Position numbers and translations under genes: made by a program
Shown: piece by piece, positions 1 to 8,660 of the stretch
Layout of the letters: each line of letters begins with the position of its first letter
Position numbering within the stretch: position 1 is the stretch's first letter
Notes under the pieces: model-generated
What the model saw: only the letters and a program-made list of their open reading frames with translations
Told to the model about the DNA's origin: nothing
Databases searched by the model: none
Source of the DNA: Streptomyces sp. 840.1
Lineage (GTDB): Bacteria > Actinomycetota > Actinomycetes > Streptomycetales > Streptomycetaceae
DNA length: 64,000 nucleotides
Direction: 5' to 3'
Assembly (NCBI RefSeq): GCF_003751445.1
Contig: NZ_RJUU01000001.1
Location: 3,725,001 to 3,789,000, forward strand

Positions 1-285
1 CTGCGAGCGCCGGTAGATGTTGCGCTGGGTCGCCGTACCCTCGGGATCGGTCGCCAGGTCGACGAGATAGGCCAGTGCGTAGCCGCTGCCGCCCCAGGAG
101 CTCCAGGGCCCGAACGCGCTCTCCCCCGAGCTGTTGACGAACGTCATCGCGTACTCGTTCTGGGTCTTGTCCGGCCACCACGGGTTTTCGGGCGGGAACG
201 GCGCGTTCTGCGCGTAATACGACGGCGTGGGTGCCGTCGCGGGTGCGGTCGGAATCGCGTCTTCGGGAGTCTTCTTTCCGCTCAC
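1..285 (-). CDS. Hypothetical protein, N-terminal part only
   Basis: The first 95 residues of a protein whose remainder lies left of the window. The GTG start at 283-285 sits eight bases behind a GGAGG, which fixes the start well. The first 35 residues are rich in Pro, Thr and Ala. An aromatic stretch follows, with PPENPWWPDK near residue 32 and SAFGPWSSWGGSGYALAY near residue 56. There is no signal peptide or membrane segment in the visible part. I do not recognise the family and assign no function. Confidence 0.7.
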   Translation of the reverse strand, partial: MSGKKTPEDAIPTAPATAPTPSYYAQNAPFPPENPWWPDKTQNEYAMTFVNSSGESAFGPWSSWGGSGYALAYLVDLATDPEGTATQRNIYRRSQ

Positions 286-628
286 GTGGGTGGCCTCCAG
301 TCGCCTTGGTCCGAATCTGCGGAGGGCATGGATCTGCGCTGGCGACCTCACGGGCCACCGTAAACCCGAAATGGGGAATAGATGTGCTGTGATGGGCGAG
401 CCTGCGCCCACTGCGCGCATTCGTGCCGCGAGAAACCAGCGACACGCAATTGATCTATGTATGCAACGCTAGCTCTCCCTGGTAGGGGCCGCAATGCGTC
501 GCATGGACCAGCGAGAGCATTGCCGCTCCGCTCGGCTCCACCACCGCGCCGCGCCTCCTCCTCGCGCAGGGCCGAGCCCGGCGCGCTCCGAATTTTCTCG
601 CGCCCGCTTGACCTCGGCGATCGTGCCG
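286..628. other. Intergenic stretch, no gene recognised
   Basis: This stretch separates the partial gene from the recognisable transposase remnant. Reading frames here are short or mirror the remnant on the other strand. Base composition is less GC-rich than in neighbouring genes around 360-470. I see no convincing gene, RNA or complete insertion-sequence end. Confidence 0.4.
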
Positions 629-1000
629 GTGGATCTTGGTGGCTGGGCCGCCTCGGGAGCGTCCGAGGCGATGGTCGTCGGGCTCGGTGTCGATCCCGCC
701 GGGCGGCTCGCGCTGCGGATCCCTTTTATCTGGAGTTGCTCCAGGATCCGCTTCCAGGTGCCGTCGCGCTGCCACCGGCGGAACAGGCCGTGGATCCGGC
801 CCCATGGGCCCGTATCGCTCGGGGATGTCCCGCCAGGGGGTGCCCGTTCGGGTCCCCCTCCGTATGCCTTCGATCAGCTGCCGACGTGTCCACGTCCGCG
901 GCCTGCCCGCTTTCTTCCCCGGCGGCAGCAACGGCTCCAACACAGCCCACTGTCGGTCTGTCAGAGCCCATCGCGCCACACCATGATCATCGCGACTCAA
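629..1000 (-). pseudogene. Decayed IS5-family transposase remnant
   Basis: The frame opens with the IS5-family transposase N terminus: WALTDRQWAVLEPLLPPG, then GRPRTWTRRQLIEGI and TPWRDIPERYGP. One extra base near 805 shifts the frame, and the expected continuation GRIHGLFRRWQRDGTWKRIL is readable one frame over. The original frame then returns with REPPGGIDTEPDDHRLGRSR, where an intact enzyme has the segment just after its first catalytic Asp. The intervening segment carrying that Asp (usually near a DST motif) is missing. Homology stops soon after ATKIH, and the frame runs into unrelated Arg-rich sequence down to 455. This is a non-functional fragment, marking old mobile-element activity. 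I did not find terminal inverted repeats or a target duplication. Confidence 0.75.
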
Positions 1001-1098
1001 GATCCACTTTCGCGACAGACCTTAGTGACGCGTCTCGGATCCATGGCTGGGTGATGGGTCCTTATGAAAGCGCCTCAGTGAGCCGACCGGTGCACGGA

Positions 1099-1671
1099 TC
1101 ACCAGACCCCGGGGGTGCCCAGTTCACCGCCCCGGACGATCAGCGAGCAGGGATTTACGGTCACTGGGCAAGAGTTCCACAGCTCCACCCCGGCTGTGAT
1201 CAGCTCCAGTACCGCGCGTTGTTCGTCGGGAGTCCACGCAGCGGACTCTCCTCCGAACAGCTTCTCGTAGGCGCTGTTATGCACCGCTTCCTGCTGGGGC
1301 AGCCGCTGGACCGCGTCGAGGCCGCGGGCCAGATCCTCGAAGAAGTTCCACGTCTCCAGCACCGAACCCGACGGGACCTTCCGGCGCACCGGATCCTCCA
1401 GCCAGTGCTGGACACGGACGAGCTCCAGCGTGTCGGCCTCAGAAGTGGCCGGCCTCAGCCCCCGCCGGCTCACATACACCCGCGCCTGCCGAACAGTCAC
1501 GAACACCGGCACTCGCGAGCGACCAGCTTCTGCCAACGCATACACCTGATCGGGTTCGTCGCCCCGCCCGCCGATCCACAGAACTACCGCACTGCGCCCG
1601 CGCCCACGCACCCGGTACGCATAGAGACGCTCAGTTCCACCGCGGCGTCCGGTCTCCAACACATCTGTCAT
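1099..1671 (-). CDS. Hypothetical protein, about 190 residues
   Basis: A soluble protein of about 190 residues without signal peptide or membrane helix. It has a beta-rich first half (RLYAYRVRGRGRSAVVLWIGG, VPVFVTVRQARVYVSRRG) and a helical second half with TWNFFEDLARGLDAVQRLP and TPDEQRAVLELITAGVELW. The family is not recognised. The ATG at 1671 overlaps the TGA of a tiny upstream frame (ATGA), which favours this start; a GTG at 1686 in the same frame is the alternative. Codon third positions are less G/C-rich than in core genes nearby, and the gene lies beside a transposase remnant, so recent acquisition is possible. Confidence 0.6.
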   Translation of the reverse strand: MTDVLETGRRGGTERLYAYRVRGRGRSAVVLWIGGRGDEPDQVYALAEAGRSRVPVFVTVRQARVYVSRRGLRPATSEADTLELVRVQHWLEDPVRRKVPSGSVLETWNFFEDLARGLDAVQRLPQQEAVHNSAYEKLFGGESAAWTPDEQRAVLELITAGVELWNSCPVTVNPCSLIVRGGELGTPGVW

Positions 1672-1799
1672 CTCGCTCGTCGCCACGCCCTCACACTGAC
1701 ACGACCCGCAAGATCCGCCGCGGCATTTCTCCGCAGCACCTGGCGGAATCGAAAATCCCAGAGAGGTCCGGTGCCCGCCAACGATTCGAGCTGAGCCAC
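1668..1799 (-). CDS. Possible 43-residue ORF coupled to its neighbours
   Basis: A short frame starting at GTG 1799, whose G is the last base of the upstream TAG stop, with AGGAG three bases before it. It ends in a TGA that overlaps the ATG at 1671. The product would be basic, with QLESLAGTGPLWDFRFRQVL in the first half and an Arg-rich tail. Overlapping stop and start signals at both ends suggest translational coupling, but third-position bias is weak and no family is recognised. It may be chance or a truncated gene. Confidence 0.25.
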   Translation of the reverse strand: MAQLESLAGTGPLWDFRFRQVLRRNAAADLAGRVSVRAWRRAR

Positions 1800-2953
1800 T
1801 AGCTCCTGTCGGCCGGTGCCCGCCCGGGGCCCCGGCGTCCGCGCCGCCCGCCGGACTCCGGGGGCGCCCAGCCAGGACCCGGCTGGTAGGCGAGCCGCCG
1901 GGTGTACCCGTACACCCCCCGGACGCCGGTGAACGCGGCTACCAGGGCCAGGCACCAGGACAACGCGTCCGGCCCCGGGCCGCGTTCGGCGAGGACGAGG
2001 GCGATGAGGGTCACCGCGGCCATGGCCAGCGCGTAGCCGTGCACGTCCGGGCGGTAGAGGGAGGCGCGCGGAGCGCGGCGGACGCGTCGGGGCGCCGTGG
2101 GGAAGGCGTGCTCCGGCGCGTACGCCGCCTCGGCGGCATGGCGGTCGGTGGACCCCCAGACCACGTAGCCGTCATCGGTGACCAGCGCGGCGCCCATCTG
2201 CTCCACCGGATCGCCCCAGGAACCGCCGGCGGCCGCCCAGCACAGCCACCCCTCCCGGCCCTCCAGGACGGCGGCCGACTCCAGGTCCAGCCAGGGGAAC
2301 TGCGGGCTCTCCTCGTCCGGGGTCCGCAACGCGATCTGCCGGTCCTCGGCCACCACCATCAGCCGGCGCGACGCACTCCAGCGCCCGTCGCCCTCGCCGA
2401 CCCAGACGGCCGGGCCCACCCGTACCCGGCGGGCCGCGACTTCACCGGCGGCGGCGTCCCGGCGCAGCTCGGCCGGCCCGGAGTGGGCCGATCCGCCGGT
2501 CAGGCCGGACAGCCAACCGCGCAGCAGCAGCAGCGAGAGCAGCGCGGCGACCGCGATGAGCAGCGGCATCACCGGGTCCAGCGGCCCCGCGTGGGCGCCG
2601 ATCGTGCGCACCACGACGAGCGGGAACACGGCCATGAACAGCGAGGGCATGAGCGTCGCCCGGGTCAGCCGGCGGCGGGGCAGCTGGGCCGGGACGGGGA
2701 CGAAGCCCGTGCCGTGCGGCTGCGGCGGGGCAGTCAGCGGCGGGGCGAGCGCCGCGCCGGCCCACCACAGGACGGTCAGCAGCGCCGTCAGGGCCGCGTA
2801 GACGACCGAACTGTCGCCCAGCGGCGCGTTGTCCGGGGTCGGGAAGAGCAGGGTCAGTGCCGTGACGGCGCCCGTCACCAGTGCCGCGGTTCCGGTGACG
2901 CGGCACCACCAGGTCGCACGTCTCGGCCGCACCGGATTGTCTCTGTGTGCCAC
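1799..2953 (-). CDS. Conserved-type integral membrane protein, function unknown
   Basis: A 384-residue membrane protein. The GTG at 2953 follows a GAAGGGGGAA ribosome binding site, so longer in-frame versions upstream are unlikely. Hydrophobic segments lie near residues 17-35 (VTGTAALVTGAVTALTLLF) and 47-65, then a pair at about 108-160. A soluble domain follows (about residues 165-310), containing RLMVVAEDRQIALRTPDEES and GYVVWGSTDRHAAEAA, and two further helices lie near the C terminus. The cytosolic middle resembles a PH-like beta domain, but that is a guess. It stands alone on the minus strand, upstream of the accessory genes. No function is assigned. Confidence 0.8.
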   Translation of the reverse strand: MAHRDNPVRPRRATWWCRVTGTAALVTGAVTALTLLFPTPDNAPLGDSSVVYAALTALLTVLWWAGAALAPPLTAPPQPHGTGFVPVPAQLPRRRLTRATLMPSLFMAVFPLVVVRTIGAHAGPLDPVMPLLIAVAALLSLLLLRGWLSGLTGGSAHSGPAELRRDAAAGEVAARRVRVGPAVWVGEGDGRWSASRRLMVVAEDRQIALRTPDEESPQFPWLDLESAAVLEGREGWLCWAAAGGSWGDPVEQMGAALVTDDGYVVWGSTDRHAAEAAYAPEHAFPTAPRRVRRAPRASLYRPDVHGYALAMAAVTLIALVLAERGPGPDALSWCLALVAAFTGVRGVYGYTRRLAYQPGPGWAPPESGGRRGRRGPGRAPADRS

Positions 2954-3115
2954 GGTTCCCCCTTCGGGCCCCGGGCCCGGTGATGCGCGCCGCCCGTCGC
3001 GGTGTTTCCGGTGGTGTCGATTCGCCCGGATCCTACGCCGCGTTCCGTAATGGGTGAACAAAATTCCGAAGGGTGATGGTACGGACATCGGTGACCGGGC
3101 TTGTCCGGACAGACA

Positions 3116-3148
3116 GCGGGCCCGGATCCCCTGGGAATCCGGGCCCGC
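3116..3148 (-). terminator. Hairpin terminator of the rhamnose operon
   Basis: A perfect 12-bp stem (GCGGGCCCGGAT with its complement) encloses a 9-base loop, 10 bases downstream of the mutarotase stop. There is no T-run, as is usual for Streptomyces terminators. Confidence 0.75.
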
Positions 3149-3157
3149 CACGGTCTC

Positions 3158-3472
3158 TCATCCCAGGTGGAAGACCTCGGCGAGCGGCACCATCGCGTCG
3201 TCCGCCGTCTCCGACTGCTCGAAGTAGTCCGCCATGTCCCGCTGCCACCGTCCGTTGACCTCGGTGGCGGCCATCGCCTCGCGCGCCGCGCCGAAGTCCT
3301 CCGTCTCCAGATAGCCGACCAGCAGCCCGTCCTCGCGCAGGAAGAGCGAGTAGTTGTGCCAGCCGGCCTCGGACAGCGCGTGGAGCATGTCCGGCCAGAC
3401 CTCGGCATGCCGCTCGCGGTACTCGTCGATCCGGTCCTCGCGTACGTTCAGCAGGAAGCAGACACGCTGCAC
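3158..3472 (-). CDS. rhaM: L-rhamnose mutarotase
   Basis: A 104-residue protein of the L-rhamnose mutarotase family, exactly the usual length. It interconverts the alpha and beta anomers of L-rhamnose in the cytoplasm. Visible family features are the start QRVCFLLNVREDRIDEYRER, the HAEVWPDML segment and GWHNYSLFLREDGLLVGYLE. The GTG start at 3472 follows GAGGGAGG. It is the last gene of the rhamnose transport operon, 34 bases after the binding-protein gene, and its presence is the best evidence that the transporter imports rhamnose. A terminator hairpin follows directly. Confidence 0.93.
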   Translation of the reverse strand: MQRVCFLLNVREDRIDEYRERHAEVWPDMLHALSEAGWHNYSLFLREDGLLVGYLETEDFGAAREAMAATEVNGRWQRDMADYFEQSETADDAMVPLAEVFHLG

Positions 3473-3506
3473 GGCAAGGCCTCCCTCGTACCTGTGTAGT
3501 GGCGGC

Positions 3507-4592
3507 TCAGAAGTCGAACTTGTCGATGTTCTTCTTGTCGAAGACGGTCGGCTTGCCGAGGATGACCTCGCCGTCCTTGCCGATCGTGTACTCACCGAGC
3601 TTGCCCGCCTTGAACTTCTCGCCCTCGGCGCCGGTGATCTGACCGGACGCCAGCGCCGCAGCCGCGTACGAACCGAGGTACCCGAGCTCCTCCGGGTTCC
3701 ACAGCGAGAACTGCTCGACGGTGTCGTCCTTGACGTACTTGCGCATCTGGTTCGGTGTGCCGAGGCCGTTGAGCACGACCTTGCCCTTGTACGAGGAGTC
3801 GCTCAGGTAGCGTGCGGCGGCCGCGATGCCGACGGTGGTGGGCGAGATGATCCCCTTCAGGTCGGGGTAGGCCTGCATCAGGCCCTGGGTCTGCTGGAAC
3901 GACTTCTGGTCCGCGTCGTCCCCGTACGCCACCTTCACCAGCTTCATGTCCTTGTACTTGGGCAGCTTCAGCTCGTCCTTCATGAACTCGATCCAGGTGT
4001 TCTGGTTCGTCGCGTTCTGGGTGGCCGAGAGGATCGCGACCTTGCCCTTGTAGCCGATCTGCTCCCCGAGGTGCTGCACCAGGCTGCGGCCGATCTCCTC
4101 GGAGCTCGCCTGGTTGATGAAGAGCTGACGGCACTCCTTCGCGGTGTCGGAGTCGTACGCCACCACCTTGATGTTCTTCTTCATGGCCTGCTTCAGCGGG
4201 CCGCACACCGCGTTGGGGTCGTTGGCGGCGACCAGGATCGCGTCCTGGCGCTGCTGGATCAGCGTGTTGATGTAGCTGACCTGGGAGGAGGCGCTGGCGT
4301 CGGACGGGCCGACCTCCTTGCCTGTGCCGCCGTACTCCTTGGCCGCCTCGATCCCCGCGTCGTCGACGATCTTCTCGTACGGGTTGTTGATCTGCTTGGG
4401 CAGGAAGGCGAGCTTCAGCCCCTTCTTCAGCGCAGCGCCCGGATCGGCCTTCGCCGTGGCCCCGGCCTTCGTGGACTCCTTGTCGGAACTGTCCTTCGTG
4501 GTGCCGGAACAGGCGCTGAGGGCGAGGGCGAGCGAGAGCGCGCCCGTGGCGGTGGCGACGGCGCGACGACCGGCGGCGGTGCGGAGCATCAT
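3507..4592 (-). CDS. rhaS: Rhamnose ABC transporter substrate-binding lipoprotein
   Basis: A 361-residue periplasmic-binding-protein-like lipoprotein. The signal peptide ends in the lipobox LSAC with Cys28 as lipidation site, followed by a Ser/Thr/Lys-rich linker. The mature part (from about residue 57) matches rhamnose/autoinducer-2-type sugar binding proteins: KLAFLPKQINNPYEKIVDD, then SQVSYINTLIQQRQDAILVA and KVVAYDSDT. It is anchored outside the membrane and hands sugar to the two permeases. The gene lies 63 bases after rhaQ and before the mutarotase. The mutarotase supports rhamnose specificity; sequence alone would leave other deoxy or pentose sugars possible. Confidence 0.9.
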   Translation of the reverse strand: MMLRTAAGRRAVATATGALSLALALSACSGTTKDSSDKESTKAGATAKADPGAALKKGLKLAFLPKQINNPYEKIVDDAGIEAAKEYGGTGKEVGPSDASASSQVSYINTLIQQRQDAILVAANDPNAVCGPLKQAMKKNIKVVAYDSDTAKECRQLFINQASSEEIGRSLVQHLGEQIGYKGKVAILSATQNATNQNTWIEFMKDELKLPKYKDMKLVKVAYGDDADQKSFQQTQGLMQAYPDLKGIISPTTVGIAAAARYLSDSSYKGKVVLNGLGTPNQMRKYVKDDTVEQFSLWNPEELGYLGSYAAAALASGQITGAEGEKFKAGKLGEYTIGKDGEVILGKPTVFDKKNIDKFDF

Positions 4593-4655
4593 GGCGGCGG
4601 TGTGCCTTTCGAGGAGTGCTTACGAGGACGAGGCGGAGGGGCGGGAGGGGGCGGG

Positions 4656-5708
4656 TCAGGGGCGGGTGCCGGCGGCGCGCCGGTGTCGTCGTTCGACCAC
4701 GGTCGCGATGACGCGCGGGGTGAGGACGGACGCCACGAGGAGCAGCCCGGTCACGATGACCTGCACCTCGTTGGCGATGTCGTTGAGGGTCAGCAGGTTC
4801 TTCAGGACACCGATGAGCAGCACCCCGGCGACCGCGCCGAAGAGCGTGCCCTTTCCGCCGTCGAAGTCGATGCCGCCGAGCAGCACGGAGGCGATGACGA
4901 GCATTTCGAAGCCGAGCCCGTTGTCGGCTCGGGCACTCCCGTAGCGGAGGGTGAAGACGATCCCCGCGAAGGCGGAGAAGAGTCCGGTGACGACGAACAG
5001 CAGCAGCTTGATCCGCTTGACCCGGATGCCCGCGAAGTACGCGGCCTCCTCCTGCGCCCCGATCGCGAACAGCGAACGCCCCAGGCCGGTCGCGTGCAGC
5101 ACGATCGCGGTGACCGCGGCCAGCACGATGAACAGCAGCACGGGGTAGGTGAGGAAGGTACCGGGCACCGTGGTGGTGTCGACGGCCCAGTCGGCGTACG
5201 TCTGCGGGAAGTCGGTCACCGCGTCGCTGCCGAGCGCCACCGAGGCCAGGCCCCGGTAGAGGGCGAGCGTACCGATGGTGACGGCCAGCGACGGGAGCCC
5301 GACCCTGGTGACCAGCCAGCCGTTGAGGAGCCCTCCGGCGACGCCCACCAGCAGCACCACCGGCACGATCGTCTCGAACGCCCACCCCGCGTCCCACAGC
5401 GCACCGGTCAGCGCACTGCCCAGGCCCAGCATCGAGGCCACCGACAGGTCGACCTGCCCGGCGACCACCAGCAGCGTCATCGGCAGTGCGATGAGGGCGA
5501 CTTCCACGATGTCGTTGAACGCGAACGCGAGGTTCTCGCCGGAGCCGAAGCCGTCCGTGGTGGCGAGCCCGACGACGACGACCGCCACCAGGAGCGCCCC
5601 GACCGCACTGTCCCAGCGCAGCGCCAGGCCGCGCAGCGAACCCTTCGTCCTGGCCGGGCCCTTCGGAGCGGCCGGCACCGCCTTCTCGGTCTCAGGCGCC
5701 GTTGCCAT
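4656..5708 (-). CDS. rhaQ: Rhamnose ABC transporter permease, second subunit
   Basis: A 350-residue permease of the ribose/rhamnose (BPD_transp_2) class with about ten hydrophobic segments. The cytosolic N terminus is Ala/Pro-rich. Family signatures include GQVDLSVASMLGLGSALTG near residue 84 and LLGGIDFDGGKGTLFGAVAG near residue 280. It should form the membrane channel together with the product of the upstream permease gene, whose end it overlaps by 17 bases. The order ATPase, permease, permease, binding protein, mutarotase matches known rhamnose loci. Which permease corresponds to rhaP and which to rhaQ is by convention only. Confidence 0.88.
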   Translation of the reverse strand: MATAPETEKAVPAAPKGPARTKGSLRGLALRWDSAVGALLVAVVVVGLATTDGFGSGENLAFAFNDIVEVALIALPMTLLVVAGQVDLSVASMLGLGSALTGALWDAGWAFETIVPVVLLVGVAGGLLNGWLVTRVGLPSLAVTIGTLALYRGLASVALGSDAVTDFPQTYADWAVDTTTVPGTFLTYPVLLFIVLAAVTAIVLHATGLGRSLFAIGAQEEAAYFAGIRVKRIKLLLFVVTGLFSAFAGIVFTLRYGSARADNGLGFEMLVIASVLLGGIDFDGGKGTLFGAVAGVLLIGVLKNLLTLNDIANEVQVIVTGLLLVASVLTPRVIATVVERRHRRAAGTRP

Positions 5709-6747
5709 GCCGGGCGCTCCTCTTCCTCAGTGCGGTGGTCATCCGCAGGTTCACTATTCGGTCGATGCTGATGGCCAGGAGGAGCAGCGCGCCGGTGATG
5801 GCGCCCTGCCAGAACGAGTCGACCTTCAGGACCACCAGCACGCTGCCGATGGTGGTGAGCAGCAGGGCGCCCAGCGCGGCGCCCCAGACCGTTCCGGTGC
5901 CGCCGGTGATGGCGACGCCGCCGACGACGACGGCGCTCACGACGGTCAGCTCCCAGCCGTGCGCGTTGTCCGCGACGACCGTGCCGAACCGGGCGAGCCA
6001 CAGGGTGCCCGCGAAACCGGCGACGGCCCCCGAGAAGGCGTACGCGGCCAGGATCCGGCGCCGGATCGGCACCCCGGCGAGTACGGCGGCCTCCGGGCTC
6101 GACCCGATCGCGTACAGCTCGCGCCCCGAGCGGTAGCTGCGCAGGAAGTACGCGGTCGCCGCCAGCAGCACCACGGTGATCAGCGGCAGGTACGGCACGC
6201 CCAGCAGGCTCCCGCTGCCGAGGCCGAGGATCTGGTCGGGGACCTCGGCTGCGCCGATCTGGTCGCCCTGCGCCCACCAGTAGTCGACGCCCTGGATGAT
6301 GTAGAGCATGCCGAGCGTGACGACGAGGGCCGGCACCTTGCCGAAGCTGACGAGCGCGCCGGAGACCAGCCCGCACACCACCCCGATGGCGATGCCCAGC
6401 AGCATGACGGTGAGCACGCCGTGGCCGGTCCCGGCGACGAACTTGCCGCAGGCGAAGGCCGAGAGCCCGACGACGGAGCCGACCGACAGGTCGATGTTGC
6501 GGGTGATCACGACGGCCGACTGGCCGACCGCGAGCAGCACCAGGATGGAGGAGTTGAGCAGCAGGTCCTTGATGCCCTGGTCGGACAGGAAGCGCGGATT
6601 GGCCAGGTAGGTGCCGAGGATCAGCAGGATCAGCGCCCCGGCGATGGAGATCTCGCGGGCCCGGAAGACGGTGTCCACGAGCGAGGCCGCGCTGCGGGCC
6701 GGCGCCTTCGGACCGCTGTCCGGCGGGCTTGCGACGGTGGTGGTCAT
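5692..6747 (-). CDS. rhaP: Rhamnose ABC transporter permease, first subunit
   Basis: A 351-residue inner-membrane permease of the same class as its downstream partner. It carries the family signature [20 protein letters not shown] near residue 81 and [20 protein letters not shown] in the second half, plus about nine or ten membrane segments. Its ATG overlaps the stop of the ATPase gene in an ATGA arrangement, so the two are translationally coupled, and its own end overlaps the next permease. The Arg-rich C terminus is probably cytosolic. It forms the heterodimeric sugar pore with RhaQ. Confidence 0.88.
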   Translation of the reverse strand: MTTTVASPPDSGPKAPARSAASLVDTVFRAREISIAGALILLILGTYLANPRFLSDQGIKDLLLNSSILVLLAVGQSAVVITRNIDLSVGSVVGLSAFACGKFVAGTGHGVLTVMLLGIAIGVVCGLVSGALVSFGKVPALVVTLGMLYIIQGVDYWWAQGDQIGAAEVPDQILGLGSGSLLGVPYLPLITVVLLAATAYFLRSYRSGRELYAIGSSPEAAVLAGVPIRRRILAAYAFSGAVAGFAGTLWLARFGTVVADNAHGWELTVVSAVVVGGVAITGGTGTVWGAALGALLLTTIGSVLVVLKVDSFWQGAITGALLLLAISIDRIVNLRMTTALRKRSARHGNGA

Positions 6748-8285
6748 GCCGCTGTCCTTTCACCGAGTCCGGTCGCCGCCGCCATGACCGTCTCCTCGGT
6801 GGCGTCCTCGCGTGGGAGTTCGGCGGCGAGCCGGCCCTCGTGCATGACGAGCACCCGGTCGGCCATGCCGATCACTTCGGGCAGGTCGGAGGAGATCATC
6901 AGCACGGCGAGCCCTTCGGCGGCCAGTGCGGAGAGCAGCCGGTGGACCTCGGCCTTGGTGCCGACGTCGATGCCCCGGGTCGGCTCGTCGACGATGAGCA
7001 CGGAGGGTTCGGTCGCCAGCCACTTGGCCAGCACGACCTTCTGCTGGTTGCCGCCGGAGAGCACCCCGACGGTGTCGGCCAGCCGGTTGTACTTGAGCTG
7101 CAGGCGCAGCGCCCAGTCGGCGGCCCGGTCGTGCTCCAGGGCCCGGCTGACCAGCCCGCCGCGGCGCACCCTGCCGAGCCCGGTGAGGCCGATGTTGCGC
7201 TCGATCGACATCTCCATGACGAGGCCGCGCTGGCGGCGGTCCTCGGGTACGAGGGCGAGCCCGGCGGCCATCGCCGCGGTGGGCGAACCGGCGCGCAGCG
7301 CGGTGCCGTTCACCCGTACCTCGCCCGCGTCGGCGCGGTCGACGCCGAAGACGGCCTGTGCCACCTCGGTGCGGCCGGCCCCGACGAGCCCGGCCAGCGC
7401 GACGATCTCGCCCCGGCGTACCTCGAACGACACGTCGTGGAAGACGCCTTCCCGCGTCAGGCGCCGTACGGAGAGCGCGACTTCCCCGACGGCGGCGTCC
7501 TGCTTCGGGTAGAGGTCGTCGAGATCGCGGCCGACCATGCGCCGCACGAGACCGTCCTGGGTGAGCCCCTCCAGTGGCTCCGAGGAGATCCACCGGCCGT
7601 CGCGCAGGGTGGTGACGCGCTGGCACAGCTCGAATATCTCGTCCAGCCGGTGCGAGATGAACAGCACGGCCGCACCCTCGGCGCGCAGCGCCCGTACGAC
7701 CGAGAACAGCCGGGCCGTCTCGCTGCCGGTGAGCGCGGCGGTCGGCTCGTCCATGATCAGGACGCGGGCCTCGAAGGAGAGCGCCTTGGCGATCTCCACG
7801 ATCTGCTGGTCGGCGATGGACAGTCCGCGGGCCGGCCGGTCGGGGGCCAGATCGACACCGAGCCGGCGCATCAGAGCCCCGGTCGTTTCGTGCACGGCCC
7901 TGCGGTCGATCCGGCCGAGGGAACGCCGGGGCTGACGCCCCATGAAGATGTTCTCCGCGATCGACAGATCGGGGAAGAGCGTCGGCTCCTGGTAGATGAC
8001 GGCGATTCCGGCGTCGCGGGCGGCGGCGGGGCCGTTGAAGACGACGGGCTTGCCGTCGAGCAGCACGACACCGTTGTCAGGGCGGTGCACCCCGGCGAGT
8101 GCCTTGATGAGGGTGGACTTTCCCGCGCCGTTCTCCCCGGCGAGTGCGTGCGCCTCACCGGGGAAGAGTTCGAGGGACACGTCCTGCAGGGCCCGTACGG
8201 CACCGAAGGATTTGCTCACACCCTTCAGCGCCAGCACCGGGGCCGGCTCCGGGGCCGAGTCCGGGCCCTTGGCGGACTTGTTCAT
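6744..8285 (-). CDS. rhaT: Rhamnose ABC transporter ATP-binding protein (dual NBD)
   Basis: A 513-residue sugar ABC ATPase with two fused nucleotide-binding domains, the usual size for the RbsA/MglA class. The first domain has a complete Walker A (GENGAGKST) and the Walker B region [11 protein letters not shown]. The second has the degenerate GLVGAGRTE typical of this class and [15 protein letters not shown] as signature. It energises rhamnose uptake from the cytosolic face. ATG 8285 is chosen because AGGAG lies seven bases upstream; an upstream in-frame start at 8336 would span the predicted operator-proximal leader. It is first in the operon, behind a promoter and LacI-type operators. Note that the symbol rhaT is also used elsewhere for an unrelated proton symporter. 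Confidence 0.9.
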   Translation of the reverse strand: MNKSAKGPDSAPEPAPVLALKGVSKSFGAVRALQDVSLELFPGEAHALAGENGAGKSTLIKALAGVHRPDNGVVLLDGKPVVFNGPAAARDAGIAVIYQEPTLFPDLSIAENIFMGRQPRRSLGRIDRRAVHETTGALMRRLGVDLAPDRPARGLSIADQQIVEIAKALSFEARVLIMDEPTAALTGSETARLFSVVRALRAEGAAVLFISHRLDEIFELCQRVTTLRDGRWISSEPLEGLTQDGLVRRMVGRDLDDLYPKQDAAVGEVALSVRRLTREGVFHDVSFEVRRGEIVALAGLVGAGRTEVAQAVFGVDRADAGEVRVNGTALRAGSPTAAMAAGLALVPEDRRQRGLVMEMSIERNIGLTGLGRVRRGGLVSRALEHDRAADWALRLQLKYNRLADTVGVLSGGNQQKVVLAKWLATEPSVLIVDEPTRGIDVGTKAEVHRLLSALAAEGLAVLMISSDLPEVIGMADRVLVMHEGRLAAELPREDATEETVMAAATGLGERTAA

Positions 8286-8342
8286 GAGGGGCTCCTGAGC
8301 GGTGGACCGAGCCGGCGGAAGGCCGTAGGGGCCCACACGTCG

Positions 8343-8354
8343 TGAAAGGTTTCA
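8343..8354. promoter_or_regulatory. LacI-type operator, promoter-proximal
   Basis: TGAAAGGTTTCA has perfect 5-bp inverted arms around a GG centre, in the TGAA-N4-TTCA format typical of LacI-family repressors. It lies about +8 to +19 relative to the start predicted from the adjacent promoter, a classical roadblock position. It is 58 bases upstream of the rhaT ATG. Confidence 0.6.
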
Positions 8355-8368
8355 ATCGGGCTCCTCGG

Positions 8369-8398
8369 AAGCTAGACGGGGTGCGTGCGCGTAGTCAA
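8369..8398 (-). promoter_or_regulatory. Predicted promoter of the rhamnose operon
   Basis: On the minus strand, TTGACT (8393-8398) and TAGCTT (8369-8374) are separated by 18 bases, a good fit to a housekeeping-sigma promoter. The predicted start is near 8362, just before the proximal operator. It is inferred from sequence only. Confidence 0.5.
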
Positions 8399-8519
8399 TG
8401 GGTGCGCCGTGGGAATCTGCTCAGGTTGGGGGGAGGCGTGAAGGGGAAATGGCCGCCGCCGGCTCGCGGGGGCGCGGATCCTCGACGGGGCCTTGATGAG
8501 ACGGAAGTTCGCCGCTGTG

Positions 8520-8533
8520 GTGAATCGATTCAC
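8520..8533. promoter_or_regulatory. LacI-type operator, distal copy
   Basis: GTGAATCGATTCAC is a perfect 14-bp palindrome sharing the TGAA-N4-TTCA pattern with the proximal operator. The two centres are about 178 bases apart, close to 17 helical turns, which would allow looping by a tetrameric repressor. No LacI-family gene lies in the window. Apart from the promoter and two operators, the 8286-8660 gap holds nothing I recognise. Confidence 0.6.
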
Positions 8534-8660
8534 ATACGTGGTTGGTGCTCGCGCGGGACATACGCGGGTTCCGGTGCGGCCGCGAGTGCGGCGTCCCCCT
8601 GTCACCGCACCCGTCGGCCGGGTGCCAACGGGCCGGCCGATGTGGGTGGGTGCGCCGGTG

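Noticed and set aside
3354..5771. Long plus-strand frame opposite the rhamnose transporter genes
   Set aside because: The composition is typical of an antisense shadow, while the minus strand encodes well-recognised transporter subunits.
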